Assembly (NCBI GenBank): GCA_025935735.1
Contig: JAICUS010000269.1
Coordinates: 1-7,952 of the forward strand
Source: Solirubrobacteraceae bacterium
GTDB lineage: Bacteria; Actinomycetota; Thermoleophilia; Solirubrobacterales; Solirubrobacteraceae
Direction: 5' to 3'
Length of the DNA: 7,952 bases
Position 1 is the stretch's first letter; every line of letters starts with the position of its first letter. Shown one piece after another: positions 1 to 5,951 of the stretch. The notes beneath the pieces were generated by a model that worked only from the letters and a program-made list of their open reading frames with translations, ran no database searches and was not told where the DNA came from. The position numbers and the translations under genes are program-made.

Positions 1-743
1 ACGTCGAGTGGACGATCCGCGCCCTCGAAGCCGGCAAGCACGTGCTGTGCGAGAAGCCGCTCTCCCGCCACCCGGCGGACGTCGAGCGGGCCTTCGACGC
101 GGCCGAGCGCGCCGGCCGGGAGCTGATGGAGGCGTTCATGTGGCGCTTCCACCCGCAGACCGAGCAGCTCGTCGGGCTGGTGCGCGACGGCACGATCGGC
201 CGGCTGCGCTTCGTGCGCGCGGCGTTCGGGTTCGACCTGCCGGGCGACACGAACGTCCGCTGGCTCGCCGAGCTGGAGGGCGGGGCGCTGATGGACGTCG
301 GCTGCTACTGCGTGAGCGCGCTGCGAGTGATCTGCGGCGCCGAGCCCGAGCGGGTGAGCGCCGAGCTCGTGGACCGCGGCGGCGTGGACGCCCGCCTGGC
401 CGGCCTGCTGCGCTTCCCCGGCGACGTGCTCGGGACCTTCGACTGCGGCATGGACGTGGCGCCGCGCGCGGCCATCGAGGTCGTAGGGGACGCGGCCACG
501 CTGCTGGCGCCCGACCCCTGGCACGGCCCGAATCCCGAGATCGTCGTCGTCCGCCCCGGCGCCGAGCCGGAGCGCCTGCGCCCGCAGCCAGTCGACCCCT
601 ACGCCCGCGAGCTGGAGGAGCTCTCGGCGGCCATCGAGGGCGGCCCGCCGCCGCGCCTCGGCCGCGCCGACGCGCTCGCCCAGGCGCGGGCGATCGACGC
701 GCTCTACCGCGCGGCGTCCGGCGGCCGCGCGGTCACGCTCTGA
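1..743 (+). CDS. Gfo/Idh/MocA-family NAD(P)-dependent oxidoreductase, 5' end outside the window
   Basis: The first complete codon is at position 3 and 246 residues are readable. The family reversibly oxidises sugars, polyols or diols with NAD(P) in the cytoplasm. Visible are the end of the Rossmann domain with the conserved Glu-Lys-Pro (residues 17-19 of the readable part, Lys contacting cofactor and substrate), then the alpha/beta substrate domain. That domain contains a GGALMDVGCYCVSALR stretch at about 93-108. Its Tyr102 aligns with the catalytic Tyr of glucose-fructose oxidoreductase and dihydrodiol/xylose dehydrogenases, rather than the His of inositol dehydrogenases. The start of the Rossmann fold, including the Gly-rich loop, lies upstream; family members are about 330 residues, so roughly 85 are missing. 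The stop codon lies inside the 3' end of the convergent monooxygenase gene. Substrate is unknown; a D-xylose dehydrogenase-like or diol dehydrogenase-like role is a guess. The xylulokinase 5 kb away is not close enough to argue for a sugar operon. Confidence 0.9.
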   Translation, partial: VEWTIRALEAGKHVLCEKPLSRHPADVERAFDAAERAGRELMEAFMWRFHPQTEQLVGLVRDGTIGRLRFVRAAFGFDLPGDTNVRWLAELEGGALMDVGCYCVSALRVICGAEPERVSAELVDRGGVDARLAGLLRFPGDVLGTFDCGMDVAPRAAIEVVGDAATLLAPDPWHGPNPEIVVVRPGAEPERLRPQPVDPYARELEELSAAIEGGPPPRLGRADALAQARAIDALYRAASGGRAVTL

Positions 744-2172
744 GGAGGTACTCGGCCGGGTCGAACCGGGAGGTGCGGCGGCGGAAGCGCCAGGTCCAGT
801 CGGGCCACAGCGTCGGGTTGTTGCCCTGCTCGTCCAGGTACCAGCTCTTGCAGCCGGTGCTCCAGACCGTGCGCTTCATGCGCCGCTGCACGTCGCGGTT
901 GTAGCGCTGGAGGACGTCGGGCCGGACCTCGACGGTGCGGTGGCCGTTGCGCCGCAGCTCGCGCAGCGCGTCCATCACGTAGGCGATCTGGGACTCGATC
1001 ATGTAGACCATCGAGTTGTGCCCCAGGCCGGTGTTCGGCCCGAGCAGGATGAACAGGTTCGGGAACCCGGCGACGGTGGTGCCGAGGTGCGCCCGCGGGC
1101 TGCCCTGCCAGGCCTCCTCGAGCGTGCGCCCGTCGCGGCCGCGGACCATCCGGGCCACCGGCATGTCGACGACGTGGAAGCCGGTGCCGAACACGATCGC
1201 GTCGACCTCGCGCTCGGCGCCGCTCTCCGACACGATCGAGCGCTCGCGGACCTCGGCGATCGGGTCCGTGACGAGCTCGACGTTGTCGCGGGCCAGCGCG
1301 GGATACCACTCGTTGGACGGCAGGATGCGCTTGCAGCCGATCGTGTAGCCGGGGCGCACCTTGGCCAGCAGCGCGGGGTCGTCGATCGCGCCGCGCATGT
1401 GGCGCTCGGCGATCTTCTCGATGCCGCGCATGATCCGCGGCTGCTTGACGAAGCCGAGCACGAGCAGTTCCCGGCCGGCGTAGATGCCGCCGCGCACGAG
1501 CCGCTGGGCGAGCGGCAGCTTCGCGTAGATGCGCTTCTCCGTGCGGGTGATCGGCCGGCTGGAGTGCGGCATGACCCACGGCGGCGTGCGCTGGAAGACG
1601 TGCAGCCGCGCCACCTTCGGCGCGATCGCCGGGACGAACTGGATCGCGGACGCGCCGGTGCCCACGGCGGCGACGCGCTTGCCGGCCAGGTCGACGGAAT
1701 GGTCCCAGCGGGCGGAGTGGAACGCCGGCCCGGCGAACGCGTCCAGCCCCGGGAACGGCGGGATCTTCGGCTCCACCAGCGGCCCGGTGGCGGAGACGAG
1801 CACGCGGGCGCGCAGCGGCCCGGCCGACGTCTCGATGTCCCACGCCTCGCCGTCCCAGCGCGCGGTCTTCACCTCGCAGCCCAGCCGGATCTTCTCCCGC
1901 ACGCCGAAGTCGTCGACGACCCGCTCCAGGTAGTCGCGGATCTCCGGCTGGCGCGAGTAGGTGCGCGACCAGCCCGGGTTGGGGGCGAACGAGAACGAGT
2001 ACAGGTGCGAGGGCACGTCGCAGGCGCAGCCGGGATAGGTGTTGAAGTGCCAGGTCCCGCCGACGCCGTCGCCGCGCTCCAGCACGGCGAAGTCCTCGAC
2101 GCCGTCCTGCTTGAGCCGGATCGCCAGGCCGATGCCGGAGAAGCCGCTGCCGACGATCGCCACAGAGAGCAT
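733..2172 (-). CDS. type I Baeyer-Villiger flavin monooxygenase (FAD/NADPH)
   Basis: The 479-residue product should insert one O2 oxygen atom into a ketone to give an ester or lactone, or oxygenate a soft heteroatom, using FAD and NADPH. Seen directly: an N-terminal FAD-binding GSGFSG (8-13); the second fingerprint GGTWHFNTYPGCACD (38-52), which fits [AG]GxWxxxx[FY]P[GM]xxxD; the BVMO signature FAGPAFHSARWD (146-157), which fits FxGxxxHxxxW[PD]; the NADPH-site GTGASA (171-176); and FGTGF (328-332). Arg282 in CKRILPSNEWY is in the place of the catalytic Arg of phenylacetone monooxygenase. Both fingerprints intact argues for a true BVMO rather than a plain FMO. Length is near EthA/MymA-type enzymes and shorter than 4-hydroxyacetophenone monooxygenase. 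The start gives GxGxxG at the usual distance; there is no Shine-Dalgarno sequence, but a TANNNT lies 8 nt upstream. The gene is divergent from a TetR regulator, so substrate-inducible control is likely. The actual substrate cannot be read from sequence. Confidence 0.95.
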   Translation of the reverse strand: MLSVAIVGSGFSGIGLAIRLKQDGVEDFAVLERGDGVGGTWHFNTYPGCACDVPSHLYSFSFAPNPGWSRTYSRQPEIRDYLERVVDDFGVREKIRLGCEVKTARWDGEAWDIETSAGPLRARVLVSATGPLVEPKIPPFPGLDAFAGPAFHSARWDHSVDLAGKRVAAVGTGASAIQFVPAIAPKVARLHVFQRTPPWVMPHSSRPITRTEKRIYAKLPLAQRLVRGGIYAGRELLVLGFVKQPRIMRGIEKIAERHMRGAIDDPALLAKVRPGYTIGCKRILPSNEWYPALARDNVELVTDPIAEVRERSIVSESGAEREVDAIVFGTGFHVVDMPVARMVRGRDGRTLEEAWQGSPRAHLGTTVAGFPNLFILLGPNTGLGHNSMVYMIESQIAYVMDALRELRRNGHRTVEVRPDVLQRYNRDVQRRMKRTVWSTGCKSWYLDEQGNNPTLWPDWTWRFRRRTSRFDPAEYLLRA

Positions 2173-2177
2173 GGCCG

Positions 2178-2208
2178 GTTACATTACCGTAAGCTACGCA
2201 TCTGTAAC
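2178..2208. promoter_or_regulatory. candidate TetR operator between the divergent monooxygenase and regulator genes
   Basis: The 48-bp gap (2173-2220) is clearly richer in A/T than its surroundings. It carries an inverted repeat GTTACA (2178-2183) / TGTAAC (2203-2208) with a 19-bp spacer. Inside are two smaller palindromes: TTAC-C-GTAA (2184-2192) and CGTA-AGC-TACG (2188-2198). The outer arms overlap the candidate -10 hexamers of both genes (2181-2186 on minus, 2205-2210 on plus), so a dimeric repressor bound here could shut both promoters. TetR proteins commonly bind such palindromes beside their own gene. The repeat is seen; its function as the operator is inference, and which of the nested palindromes is contacted is open. 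Confidence 0.6.
2181..2186 (-). promoter_or_regulatory. candidate -10 element of the monooxygenase gene
   Basis: On the minus strand this reads TAATGT, a TANNNT match ending 8 nt before the ATG at 2172. No Shine-Dalgarno sequence precedes that ATG, so transcription would begin at or beside the start codon (leaderless mRNA). No convincing -35 is seen. Confidence 0.4.
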
Positions 2209-2210
2209 AT
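2205..2210 (+). promoter_or_regulatory. candidate -10 element of the tetR-MFS operon
   Basis: TAACAT matches TANNNT and ends 10 nt before the ATG at 2221. The leader between them is G/C only and has no Shine-Dalgarno sequence, which fits a leaderless transcript. It overlaps the right arm of the inverted repeat, so autorepression is plausible. A partial -35 (GTTACA, 2178-2183) sits rather far upstream. Confidence 0.4.
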
Positions 2211-2220
2211 CGGCCCGGCG

Positions 2221-2784
2221 ATGGCGACCCGGATGAGCGGCGAGGCGCGGCGCGAGCAGCTGCTCGACGCCACCAAGGAGATCGTCCTCGGGGAGGGGTT
2301 CCACGGCGTCTCGATCGAGGCGGTCGCGCGGGCCGCCGGCATCACCCGGCCGATCGTCTACGCGCACTTCGCCGACCTGGGCGCTCTGCTGGACGCGCTG
2401 GTGGCGCGCGAGTCGCGCCGCGCGCTGGAGCAGCTCGAGGCGGCGCTCCCGGACGACCTCGCCGGCGACCTCGTGGCCGCGCTGCGCGCCTACCTGGAAG
2501 CCGTCGCCGCCGACCCCGGCACCTGGCGCCTGGTGCTCGTGCCGCAGCAGGGCGCGCCGCGCGGCCTGCACGAGCGGATCGCCGCCGGCCGCGCGGCGAT
2601 CGTCGCCCGCCTCGCCGCGGGCCTGCGCCCCGAGGCCGGCCCGCCCGACCCGGAGCTGACCGCGCACATGCTCTCCGCCTACGCCGACGAGGCGGCGCGG
2701 CTGACGCTCACCGACCCGGAGGACTACCCCGTCGAGCGCATCCTCGCGCTGACGCGCTGGGCCCTGGACCGGCTCGGCCGATGA
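2221..2784 (+). CDS. TetR/AcrR-family transcriptional regulator
   Basis: This 187-residue protein is typical in length for a one-component ligand-responsive repressor. The N-terminal TetR DNA-binding domain is plain: helix 1 at about 9-24, then GVSIEAVARAAGITRPIVYAHFAD (29-52), with the recognition helix at about 42-50 holding the characteristic xxxYxHF. The C-terminal helical ligand and dimerisation domain (about 60-187) shows no specific signature. I start at ATG 2221, which a TANNNT precedes by 10 nt; a second in-frame ATG at 2233 is possible and would lose only four residues. The open frame continues upstream across the antisense monooxygenase gene, but that is a GC-rich artefact. It is divergent from the monooxygenase and overlaps the MFS start by 4 bp, so it probably controls both, as EthR does for ethA. 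The inducer is unknown. Confidence 0.93.
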   Translation: MATRMSGEARREQLLDATKEIVLGEGFHGVSIEAVARAAGITRPIVYAHFADLGALLDALVARESRRALEQLEAALPDDLAGDLVAALRAYLEAVAADPGTWRLVLVPQQGAPRGLHERIAAGRAAIVARLAAGLRPEAGPPDPELTAHMLSAYADEAARLTLTDPEDYPVERILALTRWALDRLGR

Positions 2785-4019
2785 AGGCGCTGCGGGCCGT
2801 CGCGCTCGACGTCTCGCTGCTGCGCCGTCGCCGCGACCTGCGGCTGCTCACCTTCGGCTACGCCGTCTCGCTGGCGGGCGGCGAGTTCACGATCGTCGCG
2901 CTGGCCGTGCAGGTGTACGCACTGACGCACTCCACCGTGGCGGTCGGGCTGCTGGGGATCGCGGAGTTCGTCCCGATCGTGCTGCTGGCTCTGCTCGGCG
3001 GCGCGCTGGCCGACGCGTTCGACCGCCGGCGGCTGATCCTCGGCGCCGAGGCGGCCGCGATGCTCGTGTCGGTCGGGCTGGTGGTCAACGCGCTGGCGCC
3101 CCACCCGCGGACCGGCGTGCTCTACGCCGCCGCCGCGCTGTTCGCGGCCGCCAACGCCGTCCTGCGGCCGCCGCTGGACGCGCTGCTGCCGCGGGTGGTG
3201 GAGCGCGACGAGCTCAAGGCCGCCACCGCGCTGAACTGGTCGTTCTCGGAGATGGCCACCATCGGCTCGCCGGCGCTGGCCGGCGTGCTGATCGCCGCCG
3301 CCGGCGTGGAGTGGGCCTACGCCATCGACGTCGCGTCGTTCTGCGGGTCGCTGCTGGCGTTCAGCCGGCTGCGCACCCCCCCGCCGCCGCCCGACGCGGA
3401 GCCGCCGTCGCTGCGCGGCGTCGTCGCCGGCGTGAGGTACGCCTTCTCGCGCCAGGAGCTGATCGGCTCCTACGTGGTCGACATCAACGCGATGTTCTTC
3501 GGCATGCCGTTCGCGCTGTTCCCGGCGGTGGCCGCGGGCTACGGCGGGACGTCGGTGGTGGGCCTGCTGTTCGCCGCCCCGGGCGTCGGCTCGCTGATCG
3601 CCATGCTGACCAGCGGCTGGTCGCGCCACGTGCACCACCACGGGCGGGCGATCGTGCTCGGCGCGTCCGGCTGGGGGCTGGCGATCATCGGCTTCGGGCT
3701 GGCGCACGAGCTGTGGCCGGCGCTGGTCTTCCTCGCGCTGGCCGGGGCAGGTGACGCGATCTCCGGCATCTTCCGCGGCGTGCTGTGGAACGAGACGATC
3801 CCCGACCGCCTGCGCGGCCGGCTGGCGGGGATGGAGATGATCTCCTGGTCGTCCGGGCCGACGCTGGGCAACGCCGAGGCGGGCATCGCGGCGCGGCTCG
3901 TCGGCCTGCGCGGGTCCGTGGCGCTCGGCGGTGCGCTGTGCGTGGCCGGCTCGGTCGTGCTGGCCGCGCTGCTGCCGCGGTTCTGGAACTACGACTCGCG
4001 CGCGGCCTCGGACGCGTGA
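2781..4019 (+). CDS. MFS transporter, EntS/MFS_3-type exporter
   Basis: The 412-residue protein has about twelve hydrophobic segments split by a Pro-rich central loop (about 196-215), the usual 6+6 MFS layout in the cytoplasmic membrane. MFS motif A is visible as GGALADAFDRRRLIL (73-87) between segments 2 and 3, and PDRLRGRLAGME (341-352) is the related loop of the second half, typical of the MFS_3 (enterobactin exporter EntS-like) group. This points to proton-driven export of a small molecule. The ATG overlaps the regulator's TGA as ATGA, with no Shine-Dalgarno sequence, so translation is probably coupled and expression under the same TetR control. A likely job is export of the substrate or product of the divergent monooxygenase, which is inference from position. 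A cytoplasmic loop at about 282-288 is His-rich (RHVHHHG). The 3' end overlaps the convergent aminotransferase gene by 31 bp. Confidence 0.9.
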   Translation: MKALRAVALDVSLLRRRRDLRLLTFGYAVSLAGGEFTIVALAVQVYALTHSTVAVGLLGIAEFVPIVLLALLGGALADAFDRRRLILGAEAAAMLVSVGLVVNALAPHPRTGVLYAAAALFAAANAVLRPPLDALLPRVVERDELKAATALNWSFSEMATIGSPALAGVLIAAAGVEWAYAIDVASFCGSLLAFSRLRTPPPPPDAEPPSLRGVVAGVRYAFSRQELIGSYVVDINAMFFGMPFALFPAVAAGYGGTSVVGLLFAAPGVGSLIAMLTSGWSRHVHHHGRAIVLGASGWGLAIIGFGLAHELWPALVFLALAGAGDAISGIFRGVLWNETIPDRLRGRLAGMEMISWSSGPTLGNAEAGIAARLVGLRGSVALGGALCVAGSVVLAALLPRFWNYDSRAASDA

Positions 4020-5146
4020 GCGGCCAGCCGGCGGGCGGCGTCGTCGATCACGCCGGGCCGCTTGCAGAACGCGAAGCGCACGTACGGCTTCAGGCGCTCC
4101 GGCTCGGCGGCGAACACCGACGTCGGGATGGCCACGACGCCGGCCGCCCCGACGAGCGCGCGGCAGAACTCCGTGCCGTCGCCGCCGGCGTCGACGTTGG
4201 CGAAGTACGTGCCCTGCGGGCGCAGGACGCGCAGGCCGGCTGCGGAGAGCCCGTCGCACAGCCGGTCGCGCTTGGCCTTCAGCTCGGCCGCGAATGAGGC
4301 GTACCAGGCGTCGCCCAGCCGCAGCGCGGCCGCGCCGGCGTACTGGAACGGCGTCGCGCCGGCGAACGTGAGGAACTGCTTGGCCGCGCGCACGGCGGCC
4401 ACCAGCGGCGCCGGCCCGGTGGCCCAGCCGACCTTCCAGCCGGTGACCGAGAACGTCTTGCCCAGCGAGGAGATGGTCAGCGTGCGCTCGGCCATCCCCG
4501 GCAGTGTCGCCAGCGGGACGTGCTCGCCCTCGAAGACCAGGTGCTCGTAGACCTCGTCGGTCACCGCGATCAGGTCGTGCTCGGCGCACACGCGCGCGAC
4601 CGCCTCCAGCTCGGCCCGGCTGAGCACGCGGCCGGTGGGGTTGTGCGGGGTGTTGAGCAGGATCAACCGCGTGCGGTCGCTGACGGCGGCGGCCAGCTCG
4701 TCGCCGTCGAGCGTCCACTCCGGCGGGTGCAGCGGCACGGGCACGAAGCGCACGTCGGCCATCGCGGCGGCCGCGGCATAGGAGTCATACGACGGGTCGA
4801 GCGCGATCAGCTCGTCGCCCGGCTCGCACAACCCGAGCACGGCGGCGGCGATCGCCTCGGTCGCGCCCATCGTCACCTGCACCTGCGTGTCGGGGTCGAG
4901 CGCGAGGCCGTAGAAGCGCCGCTGGTGCTCGGCGATCGCCGCCCGCAGCGCCGGCACGCCGGGCAGCGGCGCGTACTGGTTGCGGCCGTTGCGCAGCGCC
5001 GCGACGGCGGCCTCGAGCACTTCGGCCGGCCCGTCCTCGTCCGGGAAGCCCTGGCCGAGGTTGATCGCGCCCGTGGCCTCGGCCAGCGCGGACATCTCCG
5101 TGAAGATCGTCGTGCCGAAGCCCGACAGCCGGGTGGCGGTCGCCAT
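3989..5146 (-). CDS. PLP-dependent class I aminotransferase, DapC (Rv0858c)/kynurenine aminotransferase-like
   Basis: This 385-residue fold-type I enzyme transfers an amino group between an amino acid and a 2-oxo acid in the cytoplasm. Visible are the N-terminal INLGQGFPDEDGP (28-40), MGATEAI (93-99) contacting PLP phosphate, NTPHNPTG (165-172) with the PLP-ring Asn169, DEVY (197-200) with Asp197 and Tyr200, the Schiff-base Lys230 in SSLGK, GWKVG (236-240), and the carboxylate-binding Arg357 in VRFAF. From memory the N-terminal and PLP-site stretches closely resemble M. tuberculosis Rv0858c, proposed as succinyldiaminopimelate aminotransferase (lysine pathway). Related proteins are kynurenine or methionine aminotransferases, so I give no symbol. 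I chose ATG 5146 because it starts like Rv0858c; a longer open frame upstream lies antisense-like over the protease gene's 3' end and has no family similarity. It lies 11 nt after the protease stop on the same strand, but a TANNNT 8 nt upstream suggests its own promoter. Confidence 0.93.
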   Translation of the reverse strand: MATATRLSGFGTTIFTEMSALAEATGAINLGQGFPDEDGPAEVLEAAVAALRNGRNQYAPLPGVPALRAAIAEHQRRFYGLALDPDTQVQVTMGATEAIAAAVLGLCEPGDELIALDPSYDSYAAAAAMADVRFVPVPLHPPEWTLDGDELAAAVSDRTRLILLNTPHNPTGRVLSRAELEAVARVCAEHDLIAVTDEVYEHLVFEGEHVPLATLPGMAERTLTISSLGKTFSVTGWKVGWATGPAPLVAAVRAAKQFLTFAGATPFQYAGAAALRLGDAWYASFAAELKAKRDRLCDGLSAAGLRVLRPQGTYFANVDAGGDGTEFCRALVGAAGVVAIPTSVFAAEPERLKPYVRFAFCKRPGVIDDAARRLAAHASEAARES

Positions 5147-5154
5147 GCGTCGTG

Positions 5155-5160
5155 AGGCTA
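5155..5160 (-). promoter_or_regulatory. candidate -10 element of the aminotransferase gene
   Basis: On the minus strand this reads TAGCCT, a TANNNT ending 8 nt before ATG 5146, with no Shine-Dalgarno sequence between. Its TAG is the stop codon of the upstream protease gene. This fits a leaderless transcript, but co-transcription from the protease promoter is equally possible. Confidence 0.3.
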
Positions 5161-5811
5161 CTGGCAGCGCGGGTCGCGCGAGGCCGGCGCGCCGCCGTAC
5201 AGCGCGGCGGCGGCGGCGACGTCGATCGGGGCCGGCACGCAGGCCAGCTCCGGCGCCGTCGGGGAGGCGGAGGTGAGCGACGGGGCGCAGCGGGTGTCGA
5301 ACGCGTGCGGCGACATCACCGAGCAGCGGCTGCCCTTGTGGTGCTGGAGCCCGATCACGTGGCCGAGCTCGTGCGCGGCCACCCAGACCGACAGGGGGCG
5401 GACCGGGCCGCCGAGGCTCGAGCGCAGCAGCACGGTCGTGCGGCCGTCGTCCGGGCGGCCGATCGACGTGCTGTAGCCCAGGCAGTCGTGGCCGCACAGG
5501 CGCAGCAGCCGCCGGTCGTCGACCTTGACGATCACGTCGGCGCGCTGCGGGCGGTCGACGACCTCCAGGTACACCTTCGCGCCCGACTCCGACCAGCGCG
5601 CGGCCGCGGTGCGCACCGTGGCGTCCATCCCGCTCTCGTCGTAGATGCGGACGACCCCGCCGGGCCAGACGGGCGTGTGCTCGCCGGCCACGGCCGGGAT
5701 CAGCCGCACGGCGGCGAGGGTGAGGGCCATGGCCGCGACCAGCCCCAGCCGCAGCGCCTGGCGGCGCCGTCGGGAGCCATGCCGCGGCCGCCCGTGTGCC
5801 ATAGAGCCCAT
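5158..5811 (-). CDS. secreted metzincin-type zinc metalloprotease (matrixin-like)
   Basis: The 217-residue product carries the full metzincin zinc site HELGHVIGLQH (147-157: His147, His151 and His157 as ligands, Glu148 as catalytic base), with a Met-turn candidate in CSVMSP (Met166). Upstream are a helix ending in ARW (70-73) and a strand with ADVIVKV (91-97), as in minimal M10-like catalytic domains. A basic n-region (RPRHGSRRRRQALR, 8-21) and hydrophobic core (about 22-43) form a signal peptide or anchor; SRRRRQAL could be a Tat motif. Six Cys (106, 110, 163, 175, 191, 216) follow the signal, as expected for disulfides outside the cell. It should cut peptides or wall-associated proteins; the target is unknown. 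There is no visible propeptide Cys switch or C-terminal accessory domain. ATG 5811 is chosen to give a compact signal peptide; ATG 5802 is equally possible, and a GTG at 5898 would add 29 residues. None has a Shine-Dalgarno sequence. Confidence 0.88.
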   Translation of the reverse strand: MGSMAHGRPRHGSRRRRQALRLGLVAAMALTLAAVRLIPAVAGEHTPVWPGGVVRIYDESGMDATVRTAAARWSESGAKVYLEVVDRPQRADVIVKVDDRRLLRLCGHDCLGYSTSIGRPDDGRTTVLLRSSLGGPVRPLSVWVAAHELGHVIGLQHHKGSRCSVMSPHAFDTRCAPSLTSASPTAPELACVPAPIDVAAAAALYGGAPASRDPRCQ

Positions 5812-5909
5812 GGGATGCACGCGTGAAGTTCGAGAGCGGTGCGGGCCCGAAGGGAAGTCGCAGGATCGCGGCGCTTCCGCGCCGAGGGCCCCCGCCACGT
5901 TATGTATGC

Positions 5910-5937
5910 CCGGCGGCCGTTTCCGATAACCCGCCGG
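5910..5937. repeat. inverted repeat next to the xylB promoter, possible operator
   Basis: CCGGCGG (5910-5916) and CCGCCGG (5931-5937) are perfect 7-bp inverted arms with a 14-bp spacer. The right arm abuts the candidate -10 at 5938. The position suits a repressor site for xylB, but the arms are pure G/C, and in DNA this GC-rich such pairs can arise by chance. Confidence 0.35.
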
Positions 5938-5943
5938 TATGGT
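5938..5943 (+). promoter_or_regulatory. candidate -10 element of xylB
   Basis: TATGGT matches TANNNT and ends 8 nt before the GTG start at 5952. There is no Shine-Dalgarno sequence, so a leaderless GTG-initiated mRNA is suggested. No clear -35 is visible. Confidence 0.35.
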
Positions 5944-5951
5944 GCGCGGCC

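Larger units (their letters stand above)
5812..5951. promoter_or_regulatory. divergent control region between the metalloprotease and xylulokinase genes
   Basis: This is the longest gap in the window. It contains a perfect 6-bp GC hairpin (CGGCGC 5869-5874, loop TTCC, GCGCCG 5879-5884). A stretch at 5899-5930 is comparatively A/T-rich, with TTATGTAT and GATAAC, and is the likely place for the protease promoter, though I can fix no hexamers for it. An inverted repeat lies just before xylB (given separately). The open frame here that continues upstream of xylB has no similarity to xylulokinases and is probably not translated. Confidence 0.5.

Noticed and set aside
940..2784. A 614-codon plus-strand open frame running through the monooxygenase gene into tetR
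   Set aside because: The part before 2221 is the antisense of a well-supported monooxygenase and has low-complexity Arg/Ala/Asp composition, typical of GC-rich shadow frames. Only the tetR part has family similarity.
3376..3382. Run of seven C in the MFS central loop, as a possible phase-variation or frameshift site
   Set aside because: The reading frame is intact across it, it encodes a normal Pro-rich loop, and a short C-run is expected in such GC-rich DNA.
3622..3651. His-rich loop (RHVHHHG) in the MFS protein as a metal sensor
   Set aside because: Four His in a short loop between two membrane segments is weak evidence, and the overall motifs fit a general MFS_3 exporter rather than a metal transporter.
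2724..4718. A 664-codon minus-strand open frame across the MFS and aminotransferase genes
   Set aside because: Its translation is repetitive Arg/Gly/Gln/His-rich sequence without domains and lies antisense to, or out of frame with, genes having complete motifs. Such frames arise because stop codons are rare at this GC content.
5147..5497. In-frame N-terminal extension of the aminotransferase over the protease 3' half
   Set aside because: The extension resembles no aminotransferase N-terminus, while the ATG at 5146 yields the expected family start. It would also overlap the better supported protease gene.
5869..5884. 6-bp GC hairpin with a TTCC loop as a terminator or riboswitch
   Set aside because: It lies in a divergent promoter region where no upstream transcript needs ending, is short, and shows no larger conserved RNA architecture.
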